60,045 nucleotides of DNA, from assembly GCA_963580245.1 (NCBI GenBank), contig CAUZJO010000006.1, positions 1 to 60,045 of the forward strand, read 5' to 3'. Within the stretch, counting starts at the first letter, position 1, and each line of letters opens with the position of its first letter. Below the pieces are notes generated by a model that saw only the letters and a program-made list of their open reading frames with translations, searched no databases and was not told the origin of the DNA. Positions 10,165 to 20,142 of the stretch are shown here, one piece after another. This stretch comes from CAUZJO01 sp963580245 (lineage in GTDB: Bacteria > Sumerlaeota > Sumerlaeia > MVZB01). A program made the translations under genes and the position numbers.

Positions 10165-10455
10165 TGGTGAGTCCTGGATCCGTAACGACAATGAGTACCG
10201 TCTTTGAAACTTGTCTTCAACTAACAAGCGCAACCGCTCCCGCCACAATACGGGATATTATCGCCGAAATGGCTGGCGTGGTTTAAGTCTGAAGATTCCA
10301 GAATATAAATATCACGCTTAGATAATTAACTATTTCAGGTCTTGACCGCCCTTCAACCTGGCCCGAATGACATAGGCCGTTAAAACTCAATAATCTATTG
10401 AAAGCTGTTTGCCCGTGGGGTACGGTGTGTCAGGATTCAGTAAGGCAAAACGACT

Positions 10456-12183
10456 TTGAGCGAGCCGAAACATTCCGCCGTCGGGAAGCTGGATAAGCTT
10501 TACGAATTCGAACGCGAACCGGTTTCCGCGGACAAGTTGGAACCGGGCCGTCATTTCGCCGGCTTGTTCGCCGGAGAGCACGTCGCGGGGACCGAATTCG
10601 TCATCGGCGCGCTGTTCGTCGTCTGGGGCGTTACCGCGTTTGATATATTCGTGGGACTGCTCCTTGGAAACGCGCTGGCCGTTCTGACGTGGACGTTTAT
10701 CTGCGCCCCCATCGCCGTCCGGACCCGCCTGACGCTCTACTGGTATCTGAGAAAGATCGCGGGACCCGTTACGACGACCATTTACAATATTCTTAATGCC
10801 TTCCTGTTTTGTATTCTCGCCGGCAGCATGATCACGGTCTCGGCTTCGGCGGTGCGCATTCCGTTCGGGATCCCCGCTCAGACCAATTGGTATCCCGAGG
10901 ACGCGCGGTTTGTGCTCGTGGTGCTGCTCGTGGGGGCCTTGGTAGTGGTCCTGGCGATCCTTGGATTCAAGAAGCTGGCCCAATTCGCCTCGGTCTGTTC
11001 GCCATGGCTTTTCCTGATGTTTATCGTCGGCGCAATCGCGGTCCTTCCGGGGCTGGCGGCCCAAACGCCGGGCGTCGGAGGCCTAGGCGGTTTCAATGAT
11101 TTCTGGGCCATCGCCAACAAGGTCGTCTGGACCGGAGAGACGCCGGACGGTCGGGCGCCGATCAGCTTTTGGCACGTTGCCGCCTTCGCGTGGATCTGCA
11201 ATCTGGCCATGCACGGGGGATTGTCGGACATGGCGCTGTTGCGTTACGCGAGATCGTATCGCTACGGTTTGTATTCGGCCTTCGGCATGTATCTCGGTCA
11301 TTACCTGGCATGGATTTGCGCGGGAATCATGGGTGCCGCGACGGCGCTCATCCTCAAAGCAAGCATCGTTGATATCGATGCCGGCGGGGTTGCGATGGAG
11401 GCGCTTGGCGTCGTCGGCATCGTCGCGGTGGTGATCGCCGGCTGGACCACGTCCAATCCGACCCTTTACCGCGCCGGCTTGGCTCTTCAGGCCGTCACGC
11501 CCGGTTGGCCCCGTTGGCTGGTGACACTGCTGGCCGGCGTCGCGACCACGGTGATCGCGTGCTTCCCCTTTGTCTTTACGAAATTGCTGGGTTTTGTGGG
11601 TTATTATGGACTGCTCCTGATGCCGGTGGGCGCCGTCGTTTTTACGGAGCACTGGATTTTCCCCAAACTGGGGCTGACCCAATACTGGGCTTCGCGCAGG
11701 AATCTCGCCGTCAATTGGCCGGTGCTTCTCAGTTGGGGCATTGGAATCGGGGTCGCCTTGATTCTTGAAAAAACGGGCGTGTTGCACCTGTTTTTCCTGT
11801 TCCTCCCCGTCTGGTTTCTAACGACCGTGCTGTATATTCTCTTTGCGTCGATGGCGGGCGCGCGCGAGTCCTTGCCGGCTGGATCGGTTATGCCGACGCC
11901 CCAAGAACCCTCGTCACCCGCGGAAACTGACATGCCATCCCCGCCAAACGCTGATCCAAACGCCGAAGAACGGAATCAACTCTTGCTTCGGATCACGGGC
12001 GCGGTTGCGATTGTATCGTTGCTCAGCATTCTCGGAGCGTCGATTTGGGTCTTCACGGCCGAAAACGATCTTTATGCGCAGCGGTTCTTATCCTTCAAAT
12101 GGTTCATCATTTGGCCGACGCTGGTTTATTTTATTAGCGGCACAATGTGGCTCGCCGAAAAAGATAAATACAAAGAATCATGA
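10456..12183 (+). CDS. NCS1-like (purine/cytosine permease family) membrane transporter
   Basis: A 575-residue membrane protein with about twelve transmembrane segments and a soluble N-terminus. Family-type features are the N-terminal HFAGLFAGEHVAGTEFVIGALFVVWG region and the repeated hydrophobic helices up to about residue 460. A polar linker (residues about 475-505, rich in Pro/Ser/Glu) leads to two extra C-terminal helices. The start is TTG at 10456; a TAA lies five codons upstream in frame and no ATG is near. NCS1 proteins normally carry nucleobases, allantoin, hydantoins or related solutes. Here the gene lies 44 bp before the GH78 gene and leads a rhamnose operon, so I infer a rhamnose or rhamnoside importer. 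The 291 bp upstream (10165-10455) show no gene and no convincing promoter. Confidence 0.72.
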   Translation: MSEPKHSAVGKLDKLYEFEREPVSADKLEPGRHFAGLFAGEHVAGTEFVIGALFVVWGVTAFDIFVGLLLGNALAVLTWTFICAPIAVRTRLTLYWYLRKIAGPVTTTIYNILNAFLFCILAGSMITVSASAVRIPFGIPAQTNWYPEDARFVLVVLLVGALVVVLAILGFKKLAQFASVCSPWLFLMFIVGAIAVLPGLAAQTPGVGGLGGFNDFWAIANKVVWTGETPDGRAPISFWHVAAFAWICNLAMHGGLSDMALLRYARSYRYGLYSAFGMYLGHYLAWICAGIMGAATALILKASIVDIDAGGVAMEALGVVGIVAVVIAGWTTSNPTLYRAGLALQAVTPGWPRWLVTLLAGVATTVIACFPFVFTKLLGFVGYYGLLLMPVGAVVFTEHWIFPKLGLTQYWASRRNLAVNWPVLLSWGIGIGVALILEKTGVLHLFFLFLPVWFLTTVLYILFASMAGARESLPAGSVMPTPQEPSSPAETDMPSPPNADPNAEERNQLLLRITGAVAIVSLLSILGASIWVFTAENDLYAQRFLSFKWFIIWPTLVYFISGTMWLAEKDKYKES

Positions 12184-12227
12184 AATGCGCCTGGTTGCCG
12201 GGTAAGAATCCCATTCGGAGAATTGTC

Positions 12228-15071
12228 ATGAGACGCTTGATTGCTCAATGCTTTAGGATAATGTCACGCGGAATCCAGGTTCCTGTCGTACTTTGTCTGG
12301 GGACCTGTTTGATGTTTCTTGGTGGCTGTGCTTCCCTGTGTCCAGTGAAAAACTCAATGTTAAAACCCTCCGATCTTCGCTGTGAGTACCGGCTTGATCC
12401 CAGAGGGATCGACGTGGTCAGGCCTCGGCATTCATGGATTATCGCATCGCCGCGGCGGGACCAGAAACAGACGGCTTACCACATCCTGGTTGCCGGCAGC
12501 GAGGCGATGCTCAAGGCCGGCAAGGGCGACCTGTGGAACTCGGGCAAGATCGCTTCGGACCAGACGGCGCACGTCGTTTACACCGGCAAGCCGTTGCAAT
12601 CGCGGATGCGATGCTTCTGGAAGGTGCGCGTATGGGACGGCGACGGCAGACCTTCGGCATGGAGCGATCCGGCAACGTGGACCATGGGACTGATCGAAGA
12701 GAAAGACTGGCGGGCCGAATGGATAGGTTATGATGCGCCGGTTGAGGCCGCGAAAAAGGCGATGGCGGAATCGGATACACCCGACGGCCCGGTCCTGCCC
12801 CCGCCTCGATATCTGCGCAAGGATTTTGACCTCGGCAAACCCATTCGCCGGGCGACGTTGTATGCGACCGCCCTGGGGATTTATGAGGTTCGCGTCAACG
12901 GCCATCGAGTGGGAGATGATTATTTCACGCCGGGCTGGACCGATTACAATACGCGCGTGTATTACCATACTTATGACGCGACCGACCTGCTGCGCGAGGG
13001 TGGAAACGCGATCGGCGCGGTCCTGGCCGATGGTTGGTACGCCGGACATCTAGGATGGAAGAGCAATTCGCGCGAACACTATGGCGACAAGATTCGGCTG
13101 CGCGCCCAGCTCGAGGTGGAGTATGCCGATGGCTCGACCCGGATCATCGCGACCGATCCCACCTGGAAAGCCGCGATCGGTCCGTTGATCGAGGCGGACT
13201 TCTTCATGGGAGAGACCCACGACGCCCGCCGCGAGATGACCGGGTGGGACGCTCCGGGTTTTGAAGATTCCGCCTGGACGGCCGTCGATCTCGCGAGCCA
13301 AGTCGATCCGATGGTACAGGCCCACCCCGGCGTCCCCGTCCGCGAATTTGCCGAAATCAAACCCGTCAGCATGACCGAACCGCAAGAAGGTCGCTTTGTG
13401 TTCGACATGGGCCAGAACTTCGCGGGATTCGTCCGGCTCAACGTCACGGCCCCGAACGGGGAAAAGATCGTGATGCGTTTTGCCGAGCGGCTCAATCCCG
13501 ACGGAACGATTTACACGACCAACCTGCGTCGCGCCCGCGCGACCGACACCTACATTTGCCGGGGCGAAGGCGAGGAGATCTGGCAGCCGCGTTTCACTTT
13601 TCATGGATTCCAGTACGTCGAAGTCACCGGTTATCCAGGCCGGCCCGGTCCCGACGCCATCACCGGCATTGCCCTCAGCTCCAAGACCCCCATCGTCGGC
13701 AGTTTCAAATGTTCCGACGAAATGGCCAACCAGCTCTACAGCAACATCCGTTGGACGCAATGGGCCAACTTCATCGATATCCCGACCGATTGCCCACAGC
13801 GTGACGAGCGGATGGGCTGGACCGGCGACGCCCAGGTCTACATCCGCACCGCGACTTACAACGCCAACGTGGCCGCTTTTTTCACCAAGTGGCTCGTGGA
13901 TCTCGAAGACGCCCAATCTGCCGAAGGCGGTTTCCCCGACGTTGCGCCGCGAAAAATTGCGACAGACGTGGGAACGGCCGCCTGGGCCGACGCCGGCGTG
14001 ATCTGCCCCTGGACCATCTACGAGGTTTATGGCGACAAGCGCGTCCTCGAACGACATTACGAGTCCATGGCGCGTTGGATCGCTTATTGCACAAACAACA
14101 GCGAAGGTCTGCTGCGCCCCGACAAAGGCTACGGCGACTGGCTCAGTATTCAGGCCGACACCCCCAAAGACGTCCTCGCCACCGCCTACTTCGCCTACAG
14201 CACCAAACTGATGGCCCGTTGCGCCGAAGTCCTGGGCAAGACCGACGACGCGGCTCGCCACCATGAGCTTTTCGAGCGGATCAAGGCGGCATTCAACAAG
14301 GCCTGGGTGCACGACGATGGGCGCATCGAGGGCGAGACCCAGACCGTTTACGTTCTGGCTCTGGCCTTTGACCTATTGCCCGAGGCCGTGCGTCCGCTGG
14401 CCGCCGAGCATCTCCTCGAGAACATTCAGGAACGCGATGGGCATCTCTCGACCGGTTTTATCGGCACTAAAAACCTGATGGGCGTGCTGAACCGCATAGG
14501 CCGCGCCGACGTGGCCTATGCTCTGTTCCACAACGACACGTTTCCTTCATGGGGCTTTTCAATCCGGCACGGCGCAACAAGCATCTGGGAACGCTGGGAT
14601 GGCTGGACGCCGGACAAGGGATTTCAGGACCCGGGGATGAACTCCTTTGCCCATTATTCGTTCGGAGCGGTCGCCCAATGGATGTTTCAGACGATCGCGG
14701 GGATCGACAGCGACGGGGCCGGTTTCAAGCGGATTATCATCCATCCCCGCCCCGGCGGCAGACTGCACGCCGCCAAAGCGAGTTACCACTCCATCCGCGG
14801 CCCGATCGCGACGGAGTGGAAACTGCAAAACGGCGACTACCTGCTCGATGTCGAAATCCCGGCCAACACGACCGCGATCGTGATCATTCCGGCCGCTGGC
14901 CCCAATGTCGTTACCGAAAGCGGCTGGCCCGCCGGCGAGGCCGAAGGCGTCCGCTTCCTGCGCATGGATCAAGACGAAGCGGTATACGAGATCGGTTCGG
15001 GCAGCTATCGGTTCTTTTCCCGGGGTGCGGAAAGTTTGATGCCGTTCGTTAATAAAGCGAAGCGCAATTGA
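12228..15071 (+). CDS. Alpha-L-rhamnosidase, GH78, lipoprotein
   Basis: A 947-residue GH78 enzyme that removes terminal L-rhamnose from glycans or glycosides. A lipoprotein signal ends in the lipobox FLGGC (residues about 26-30 onward), so the enzyme is probably tethered to a membrane. Domains in order: Fn3-like N-domain (TAYHILVAGS), rhamnosidase N domain (VRVNGHRVGDDYFTPGWTDY), a sandwich domain (FVFDMGQNFAGFVRLNV), the alpha/alpha-6 barrel, and a C-terminal sandwich. The catalytic acid motif RDERMGWTGD places Glu at 527, and the proposed base is the Glu of SIWERWDG at 788. I chose the ATG at 12228 because CGGAG lies seven bases upstream. An earlier ATG at 12180 overlaps the permease stop. 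It is followed by rhaA after 8 bp. Confidence 0.92.
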   Translation: MRRLIAQCFRIMSRGIQVPVVLCLGTCLMFLGGCASLCPVKNSMLKPSDLRCEYRLDPRGIDVVRPRHSWIIASPRRDQKQTAYHILVAGSEAMLKAGKGDLWNSGKIASDQTAHVVYTGKPLQSRMRCFWKVRVWDGDGRPSAWSDPATWTMGLIEEKDWRAEWIGYDAPVEAAKKAMAESDTPDGPVLPPPRYLRKDFDLGKPIRRATLYATALGIYEVRVNGHRVGDDYFTPGWTDYNTRVYYHTYDATDLLREGGNAIGAVLADGWYAGHLGWKSNSREHYGDKIRLRAQLEVEYADGSTRIIATDPTWKAAIGPLIEADFFMGETHDARREMTGWDAPGFEDSAWTAVDLASQVDPMVQAHPGVPVREFAEIKPVSMTEPQEGRFVFDMGQNFAGFVRLNVTAPNGEKIVMRFAERLNPDGTIYTTNLRRARATDTYICRGEGEEIWQPRFTFHGFQYVEVTGYPGRPGPDAITGIALSSKTPIVGSFKCSDEMANQLYSNIRWTQWANFIDIPTDCPQRDERMGWTGDAQVYIRTATYNANVAAFFTKWLVDLEDAQSAEGGFPDVAPRKIATDVGTAAWADAGVICPWTIYEVYGDKRVLERHYESMARWIAYCTNNSEGLLRPDKGYGDWLSIQADTPKDVLATAYFAYSTKLMARCAEVLGKTDDAARHHELFERIKAAFNKAWVHDDGRIEGETQTVYVLALAFDLLPEAVRPLAAEHLLENIQERDGHLSTGFIGTKNLMGVLNRIGRADVAYALFHNDTFPSWGFSIRHGATSIWERWDGWTPDKGFQDPGMNSFAHYSFGAVAQWMFQTIAGIDSDGAGFKRIIIHPRPGGRLHAAKASYHSIRGPIATEWKLQNGDYLLDVEIPANTTAIVIIPAAGPNVVTESGWPAGEAEGVRFLRMDQDEAVYEIGSGSYRFFSRGAESLMPFVNKAKRN

Positions 15072-15079
15072 GGTGAAGC

Positions 15080-16351
15080 ATGAACGACACGACACGCATT
15101 GAAAGTGCATACGCGGCCGCCAAGGAGACTTACGCCGCGCTCGACGTGAATACCGACCGCGCCGTCGAACGTTTGGCCCAGGTGGCGATCTCGCTGCATT
15201 GCTGGCAGGGAGACGACGTGGGTGGATTTGAAACGCCCGGGGCAACGCTGAGAGACGGCGGCATTCAAGCGACCGGGAATTATCCCGGCAAGGCGCGGAC
15301 GCCCGATGAACTGCGGTCGGATCTGGACGAAGCACTCAGCCTCATCCCCGGCACGCATCGCCTCAACCTGCAAGCGAACTACGCCGAGCCCACCGGCGGG
15401 CGCGTCGAGCGCAACAAGCTCGAACCCGAACATTACTCCACCTGGATCGACTGGGCGCGGAGCAAGGGCATGGGCATGGATTTCAACCCGACGTATTTTT
15501 CGCATCCCAAAGCCGCCGAGGGACTGACCCTGACCCATACAGATTCGGGTATCCGCCGGTTCTGGATCGAACACGGGATCGCCTGCCGCCGGATCGGCGC
15601 CGCGATGGGCGCCGCGCTTGGAAGCCCGTGCATCACCAACGTCTGGATCCCCGACGGTTCCAAGGACATTCCCGTTGACCGCAGAGGTCCACGTGAAACG
15701 CTGAAGACTTCGCTCGACGAAATCTTCGCTGAACCGCTCGATCCGCGCCACACGGTGGACTCGGTCGAGTGCAAGCTATTCGGCATCGGCTCGGAAAGTT
15801 ACGTGGCCGGCTCTCACGAATTCTATCTGGGCTATGCAATCGCCAATGGCAAGCTGCTGTGCCTCGACAGCGGTCATTTCCATCCCACCGAGACCGTCTC
15901 TGATAAAATCTCCGCGGTGCTGACGTATCTGGATGCGATCCTGCTCCATGTCAGTCGTGGCGTGCGGTGGGACAGCGACCACGTCGTGATCCTCTCGGAT
16001 GAAACGCGCGCGATCGCCGAGGAGGTCGTGCGCGGCGGCTATCTCGAACGGGTCCACATCGGTCTCGATTTTTTCGACGCGAGCATCAACAGGGTGGCGG
16101 CCTGGGTGATCGGCGCGCGCTGCATGATCCGCGCACTGCTGCTTGCCCTGCTCGAACCGATCGAGACGTTGCGGGCCTACGAGACCGAAGGGGATTTTAC
16201 CGCCCGCCTTGGCCTGCTCGAAGAGCTAAAGGCCCTACCCGCGGGCACCGTTTGGGACTATTACTGCCTGACGCGCGACGTGCCGGTCGGCATGGCATGG
16301 CTTGATGCGGTCAAGTCATACGAACGGAAAGTGCTGAGTCAACGTGACTAA
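15080..16351 (+). CDS. rhaA: L-rhamnose isomerase
   Basis: 423 residues, the size of the Escherichia coli RhaA family, and closely similar in motif order: ISLHCWQGDDVGGFE near residue 40, GIQATGNYPGKARTPDEL near 65, LDFNPTYFSHP-type segment near 140, NVWIPDGSKD near 190, VECKLFGIGSESYVAGSHEF near 235, CLDSGHFHPTE near 270, and RWDSDHVV near 300. The conserved Glu, Asp and His residues in these segments form the dinuclear metal site. The enzyme converts L-rhamnose to L-rhamnulose in the cytoplasm. The start ATG has GAGGTGA just upstream. The 3' end overlaps the next gene by 8 bases, which suggests translational coupling. Confidence 0.95.
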   Translation: MNDTTRIESAYAAAKETYAALDVNTDRAVERLAQVAISLHCWQGDDVGGFETPGATLRDGGIQATGNYPGKARTPDELRSDLDEALSLIPGTHRLNLQANYAEPTGGRVERNKLEPEHYSTWIDWARSKGMGMDFNPTYFSHPKAAEGLTLTHTDSGIRRFWIEHGIACRRIGAAMGAALGSPCITNVWIPDGSKDIPVDRRGPRETLKTSLDEIFAEPLDPRHTVDSVECKLFGIGSESYVAGSHEFYLGYAIANGKLLCLDSGHFHPTETVSDKISAVLTYLDAILLHVSRGVRWDSDHVVILSDETRAIAEEVVRGGYLERVHIGLDFFDASINRVAAWVIGARCMIRALLLALLEPIETLRAYETEGDFTARLGLLEELKALPAGTVWDYYCLTRDVPVGMAWLDAVKSYERKVLSQRD

Positions 16352-18569
16352 GGAAATCCAGGAAAGCATGGAAGGGGTCGGCAACGCTCGGGGCAAGTGG
16401 GCGCACGTTGACTATCTGTGGCGCGATGAGTCGGCCGGCGGTTTAGACGCGGTGGAGAGGTTGGTTTACAGGTCGAACCTGTTGGGGGCGGATCCGCGAA
16501 TCACGAACTCGGGCGGGGGGAACACGTCATCTAAAATCGAGGAGCGCGACCCGTTGACCGGAGAAACGGTCGAGGTGATGTGGGTCAAGGGATCGGGCGG
16601 AGACTTGCGCACTTCTAACAAGGAGCATTTCGCATCGCTGTACCAGGATAAGCTCCTGGCATTGCGCCAGGTTTACGCGGGCAAGGAAGGTAAGGGGGTC
16701 AAGAGCGCCGCGGAGGACGGGATGGTCGAGTTGTATCGGCACTGCACGTTCAACCTGAACCCGCGCGCCTGTTCGATCGACACGCCGCTGCACGCGTTCG
16801 TGCCCGCCAAACACGTCGATCACATGCACCCGAACTCGATCATCGCCATCGCGGCGGCGCGCGAATCGAAGCGACTGACCGAGGAGATCTTTGGCGGCGA
16901 GATCGGTTGGTTGCCCTGGATGCGGCCGGGGTTTGAGCTCGGGCTTGCATTGGAACGGGTGTGCCGCGAGCAACCGGCGCTCAAAGGGGTGATCCTTGGA
17001 CAACACGGCGTGATCAACTGGGCGGACGAGGACAAGCAGTGCTACGAGCTGACGCTCGGCCTGATTGAAAAGGCGGGGCGTTTCATCGAGGCGCGTGATA
17101 GGGGCAAGGCGACGTTCGGCGGACAAAGGCATCCGGTGCTCGATGAGGCGGACCGCGAAGAAATTCTGTTTGAGCTGCTGCCGTGGCTGCGGGGGCGGGT
17201 ATCGCGCGAGCGGCGATTGATCGCGACGGTGCAAGCCGACGCGGCCACGCTGAGGTTCATTAACAGCACCGACGCCGCGCGGCTGGCGGAGCTTGGAACG
17301 TCGTGCCCCGACCATTTCCTGAGGACGAAGATCAAGCCATTGTACGTGGATTGGGACCCACGGCGAGAAGGCGTGGAGGAACTGAAGGAAAGACTGACCA
17401 CGGGCTTGGAACAGTATCGCCGGGATTACGCGGCATATTACGAGCGTTGCAAGCGACTCGATTCGCCGCCCATGCGCGACGCCAACCCGACCGTGATCTT
17501 GGTCCCAGGCATCGGGATGATCACGTGGGGAAAGAACAAGAGCGAGTCGCGAACGGCGGCGGAGTTTTACACTTGCGCGATCGAGGTGATGCGGGGGGCC
17601 GAAGCCATCGACGAGTACATCGCCTTGGACCAGCAAGAGGCGTTCGATATCGAATATTGGCGACTGGAGGAGGCCAAGTTGCGGCGAATGCCGCCTGAGC
17701 GCGAGATGGCCCGCAAAGTGGCCGTTGTGATTGGCGCGGGCTCGGGGATCGGCCGCGCGACGGCCCGCCGTCTTGCGGCGGAGGGGGCGCACGTGGTGTG
17801 CGCGGATATCAACCTGGAGGGGGCCGAGGCGGCGGCGCGCGAATTGACGGACACATACGGAATGGGAGTTGGGCTGGCCGGGACGGGCATCTTGGCGTGC
17901 GGCCCCGCGATCGGATTGGAGGTCGACGTGACACGGCGCGAAAGCGTGCGCGCGCTGTTCAGGACAACGACGCTCGCTTACGGCGGGATCGACATCGTGA
18001 TCGTGACGGCGGGCGTCTACGTGCCGCCTGAACAGGACGGTCGCATCCCCGACCGGAAATGGCGGCAGACGTTCGACGTGAACGTGATGGGGAGTTACCT
18101 CGTGGCCGACGAGGCCCGGCCCCTCTGGGAGGCGCAGGATTTGAGCGGGAGCCTGGTTCTGACCACAAGCGTGAACGGCGTCGTGGCCAAGAAAGGCAGC
18201 CTGGCGTATGACACGAGCAAGGCGGCGGCGAACCATCTGGTGCGGGAGCTGGCGATGGAACTGGCGCCGCGCGTGCGGGTCAACGCCGTGGCACCGGCCA
18301 CGACGGTCGCCGGCTCGACGATGTTCCCTCGTGAGCGCGTCATCGCGTCGTTGAGCAAGTACCGGATCGAGTTTCCCGCCAGCGAAACCACGGAGGCGTT
18401 GCGCGAGAAGCTGGCGGCATATTACTCGCGGCGGACACTGACCAACTCGTCGATTCTGCCCGAGGACCAGGCCGAAGCCATCTGCTTCCTCGCGAGCGAG
18501 CGGGCGAGCAAGACCACAGGGCAAATCCTGGCCGTGGACGGGGGACTGCCCGACGCGTTTTTCCGCTGA
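16344..18569 (+). CDS. rhaD: Bifunctional rhamnulose-1-phosphate aldolase / short-chain dehydrogenase
   Basis: A 741-residue fusion. The N-terminal half is a class II aldolase/adducin-type domain: a phosphate-binding GGGNTSSK motif near residue 55, metal-binding histidines in HVDHMHPNS (H160 and H162), and ILGQHGVINW further on. It would split rhamnulose 1-phosphate into dihydroxyacetone phosphate and L-lactaldehyde. The C-terminal part from about residue 455 is a short-chain dehydrogenase: nucleotide-binding GAGSGIGRA, the NVMGSYLV region, and catalytic Y622-x3-K626 in YDTSKAA. It probably oxidises lactaldehyde (lactate is the expected product). The start is GTG at 16344, overlapping rhaA; an ATG at 16368 with AGGAAA just upstream is a real alternative. 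The gene symbol is used for the aldolase activity. Confidence 0.9.
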   Translation: MTKEIQESMEGVGNARGKWAHVDYLWRDESAGGLDAVERLVYRSNLLGADPRITNSGGGNTSSKIEERDPLTGETVEVMWVKGSGGDLRTSNKEHFASLYQDKLLALRQVYAGKEGKGVKSAAEDGMVELYRHCTFNLNPRACSIDTPLHAFVPAKHVDHMHPNSIIAIAAARESKRLTEEIFGGEIGWLPWMRPGFELGLALERVCREQPALKGVILGQHGVINWADEDKQCYELTLGLIEKAGRFIEARDRGKATFGGQRHPVLDEADREEILFELLPWLRGRVSRERRLIATVQADAATLRFINSTDAARLAELGTSCPDHFLRTKIKPLYVDWDPRREGVEELKERLTTGLEQYRRDYAAYYERCKRLDSPPMRDANPTVILVPGIGMITWGKNKSESRTAAEFYTCAIEVMRGAEAIDEYIALDQQEAFDIEYWRLEEAKLRRMPPEREMARKVAVVIGAGSGIGRATARRLAAEGAHVVCADINLEGAEAAARELTDTYGMGVGLAGTGILACGPAIGLEVDVTRRESVRALFRTTTLAYGGIDIVIVTAGVYVPPEQDGRIPDRKWRQTFDVNVMGSYLVADEARPLWEAQDLSGSLVLTTSVNGVVAKKGSLAYDTSKAAANHLVRELAMELAPRVRVNAVAPATTVAGSTMFPRERVIASLSKYRIEFPASETTEALREKLAAYYSRRTLTNSSILPEDQAEAICFLASERASKTTGQILAVDGGLPDAFFR

Positions 18570-18621
18570 GCGGTCCGAGTCAAGCCGGCGGTCCGGAACA
18601 AAGTTTTCGAGGAGATGATTC

Positions 18622-20142
18622 GTGGCGGGCAGGGCTTACCTGGCGATCGACTTGGGCGCGGAGTCGGGACGCGCGATCCTGGGCGTTCTAGATCGGGGCG
18701 AGCTATCGTTGCGCGAAATGCACCGCTTCGCGAACGGGCCGTTGCCGTTGCCGACGGGTTTGCACTGGAACCTGACGGGGCTGTGGCGCGAGGTGCTGGA
18801 GGGCGCGCGCCGGGCGGCGGAGTGGTCGCGCAAAGAGGGGATCGACCTCGTTTCGTTGGGCGTGGATGCGTGGGGCGTGGATTGGGGACTGGTCGGTCGG
18901 TCCGGCGAGTTGCTTGGGTTGCCGCATTGTTATCGGGACCAACGGTTCGCGAAGGCCTACGAGAAAACGCTCAACAAGCTGGGCGCGGAATCGATTTATG
19001 CCGCGACCGGCATCCAGTTGATGCCTATAAACACGCTCTTTCAACTCGTGGCGGCGCACGAAGCGGAGCCAAAGGTTTTGGCGCAGGCCCAATCATTGTT
19101 GTTCATGCCCGACTTGATCCATTATTTCCTCACGGGCAAAACGGTCGTGGAGGCGTCGATCGCCTCGACGAGTCAGATGATCGACCCCCGTTCGGGGCGG
19201 TGGGCAACCGAACTTCTGGAACGGCTGGGATTGCCAACCCATTTTTTGGGAGACATCGTGCCATCCGGGACGCCGATCGCAGAATTGCTCCCGCAAGTCG
19301 CCGCCGAAGTAGGCGTGGATCCAGGTTTGCGCGTGATCGCGCCGCCGGCGCACGACACCGCATCCGCGGTCGCGGCGGCGCCGGCCACGGGCGACGGGCA
19401 CTGGTGTTATATATCAAGCGGAACGTGGTCGTTGATGGGCGCGGAACTGGAGCAGCCGTGTCTGAGCCACAAGGCGCGCGAGGCCCGGTTCACCAATGAA
19501 CGAGGCGTCGGCGGAACGATTCGGTTCCTGAAGAACATCATCGGCCTATGGCTCTTGCAGGAATGCCGCAAGAGTTTCGAGAACCGGGGTCAGTCCCATG
19601 ATTACGCCCAACTGACCGAGGCGGCCGCCGGAGCCGAACCGTTCAGGACGCTGCTGGACGTCAGGTACGAACCGTTGATGTCGCCGGGAGAGATGCCCGA
19701 GAAGATCGCGACGTTCGCGCGCGCCACGGGCCAGCCCGAGCCGGACAGCGCGGGGCGATTCGCGCGATGCTGCCTCGAGACCCTTGCGCTGGCCTACCGA
19801 CAAACACTCGAGCAGCTCGAAGACGCGCTGGAGCGAAAATTTGAGGTGGTCCACATTCTAGGCGGTGGCACCCGCAACGCCCTCTTAAATCAGATGACAG
19901 CCGACGCCACGGGCCGGCGCGTGGTAGCGGGCCCAACCGAGGCGACCGCGATCGGAAACCTACTGGTGCAAGCGATGGGATCGGGCGACATCAAAGACCG
20001 TCATGAGATCCGGCGCGTCGTCGCCTCCTCCTTTGAACCGGTTACAACCTTGCCGCGAGACGCGGGGGCGTGGGATGAGGCGTACGCTCGGTTCCTTGAA
20101 ATCCAGCAGCACCATCCCTCCGAAAGACTCCGTCCCCATTGA
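18622..20142 (+). CDS. rhaB: Rhamnulokinase (FGGY family)
   Basis: A 506-residue FGGY carbohydrate kinase that phosphorylates L-rhamnulose at O1. The N-terminal ATPase motif is AIDLGAESGRAILG. Next come SLGVDAWGVDWGL (substrate Asp), PHCYRDQRF, the segment LFMPDLIHYFLTGK and ASTSQMIDP. The C-terminal domain has PPAHDTASAVAAAPA, YISSGTWSLMG and the adenosine-binding GGGTRNALLNQMTADATGR. Length and motif order fit RhaB. The GTG start at 18622 is preceded by GAGGAG at a suitable distance. It follows the aldolase by 52 bp and is the last gene of the rhamnose operon. I see no clear terminator behind it. Confidence 0.93.
   Translation: MAGRAYLAIDLGAESGRAILGVLDRGELSLREMHRFANGPLPLPTGLHWNLTGLWREVLEGARRAAEWSRKEGIDLVSLGVDAWGVDWGLVGRSGELLGLPHCYRDQRFAKAYEKTLNKLGAESIYAATGIQLMPINTLFQLVAAHEAEPKVLAQAQSLLFMPDLIHYFLTGKTVVEASIASTSQMIDPRSGRWATELLERLGLPTHFLGDIVPSGTPIAELLPQVAAEVGVDPGLRVIAPPAHDTASAVAAAPATGDGHWCYISSGTWSLMGAELEQPCLSHKAREARFTNERGVGGTIRFLKNIIGLWLLQECRKSFENRGQSHDYAQLTEAAAGAEPFRTLLDVRYEPLMSPGEMPEKIATFARATGQPEPDSAGRFARCCLETLALAYRQTLEQLEDALERKFEVVHILGGGTRNALLNQMTADATGRRVVAGPTEATAIGNLLVQAMGSGDIKDRHEIRRVVASSFEPVTTLPRDAGAWDEAYARFLEIQQHHPSERLRPH

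Noticed and set aside
13050..14312. 420-codon minus-strand frame within the GH78 gene
   Set aside because: Same pattern of a shadow frame with no recognisable features.
16527..18524. 665-codon open frame antisense to the rhamnulose aldolase gene
   Set aside because: It is the complement of a GC-rich true gene, has Arg/His/Gln-rich non-protein-like composition and no domain; the plus-strand frame carries all family motifs.
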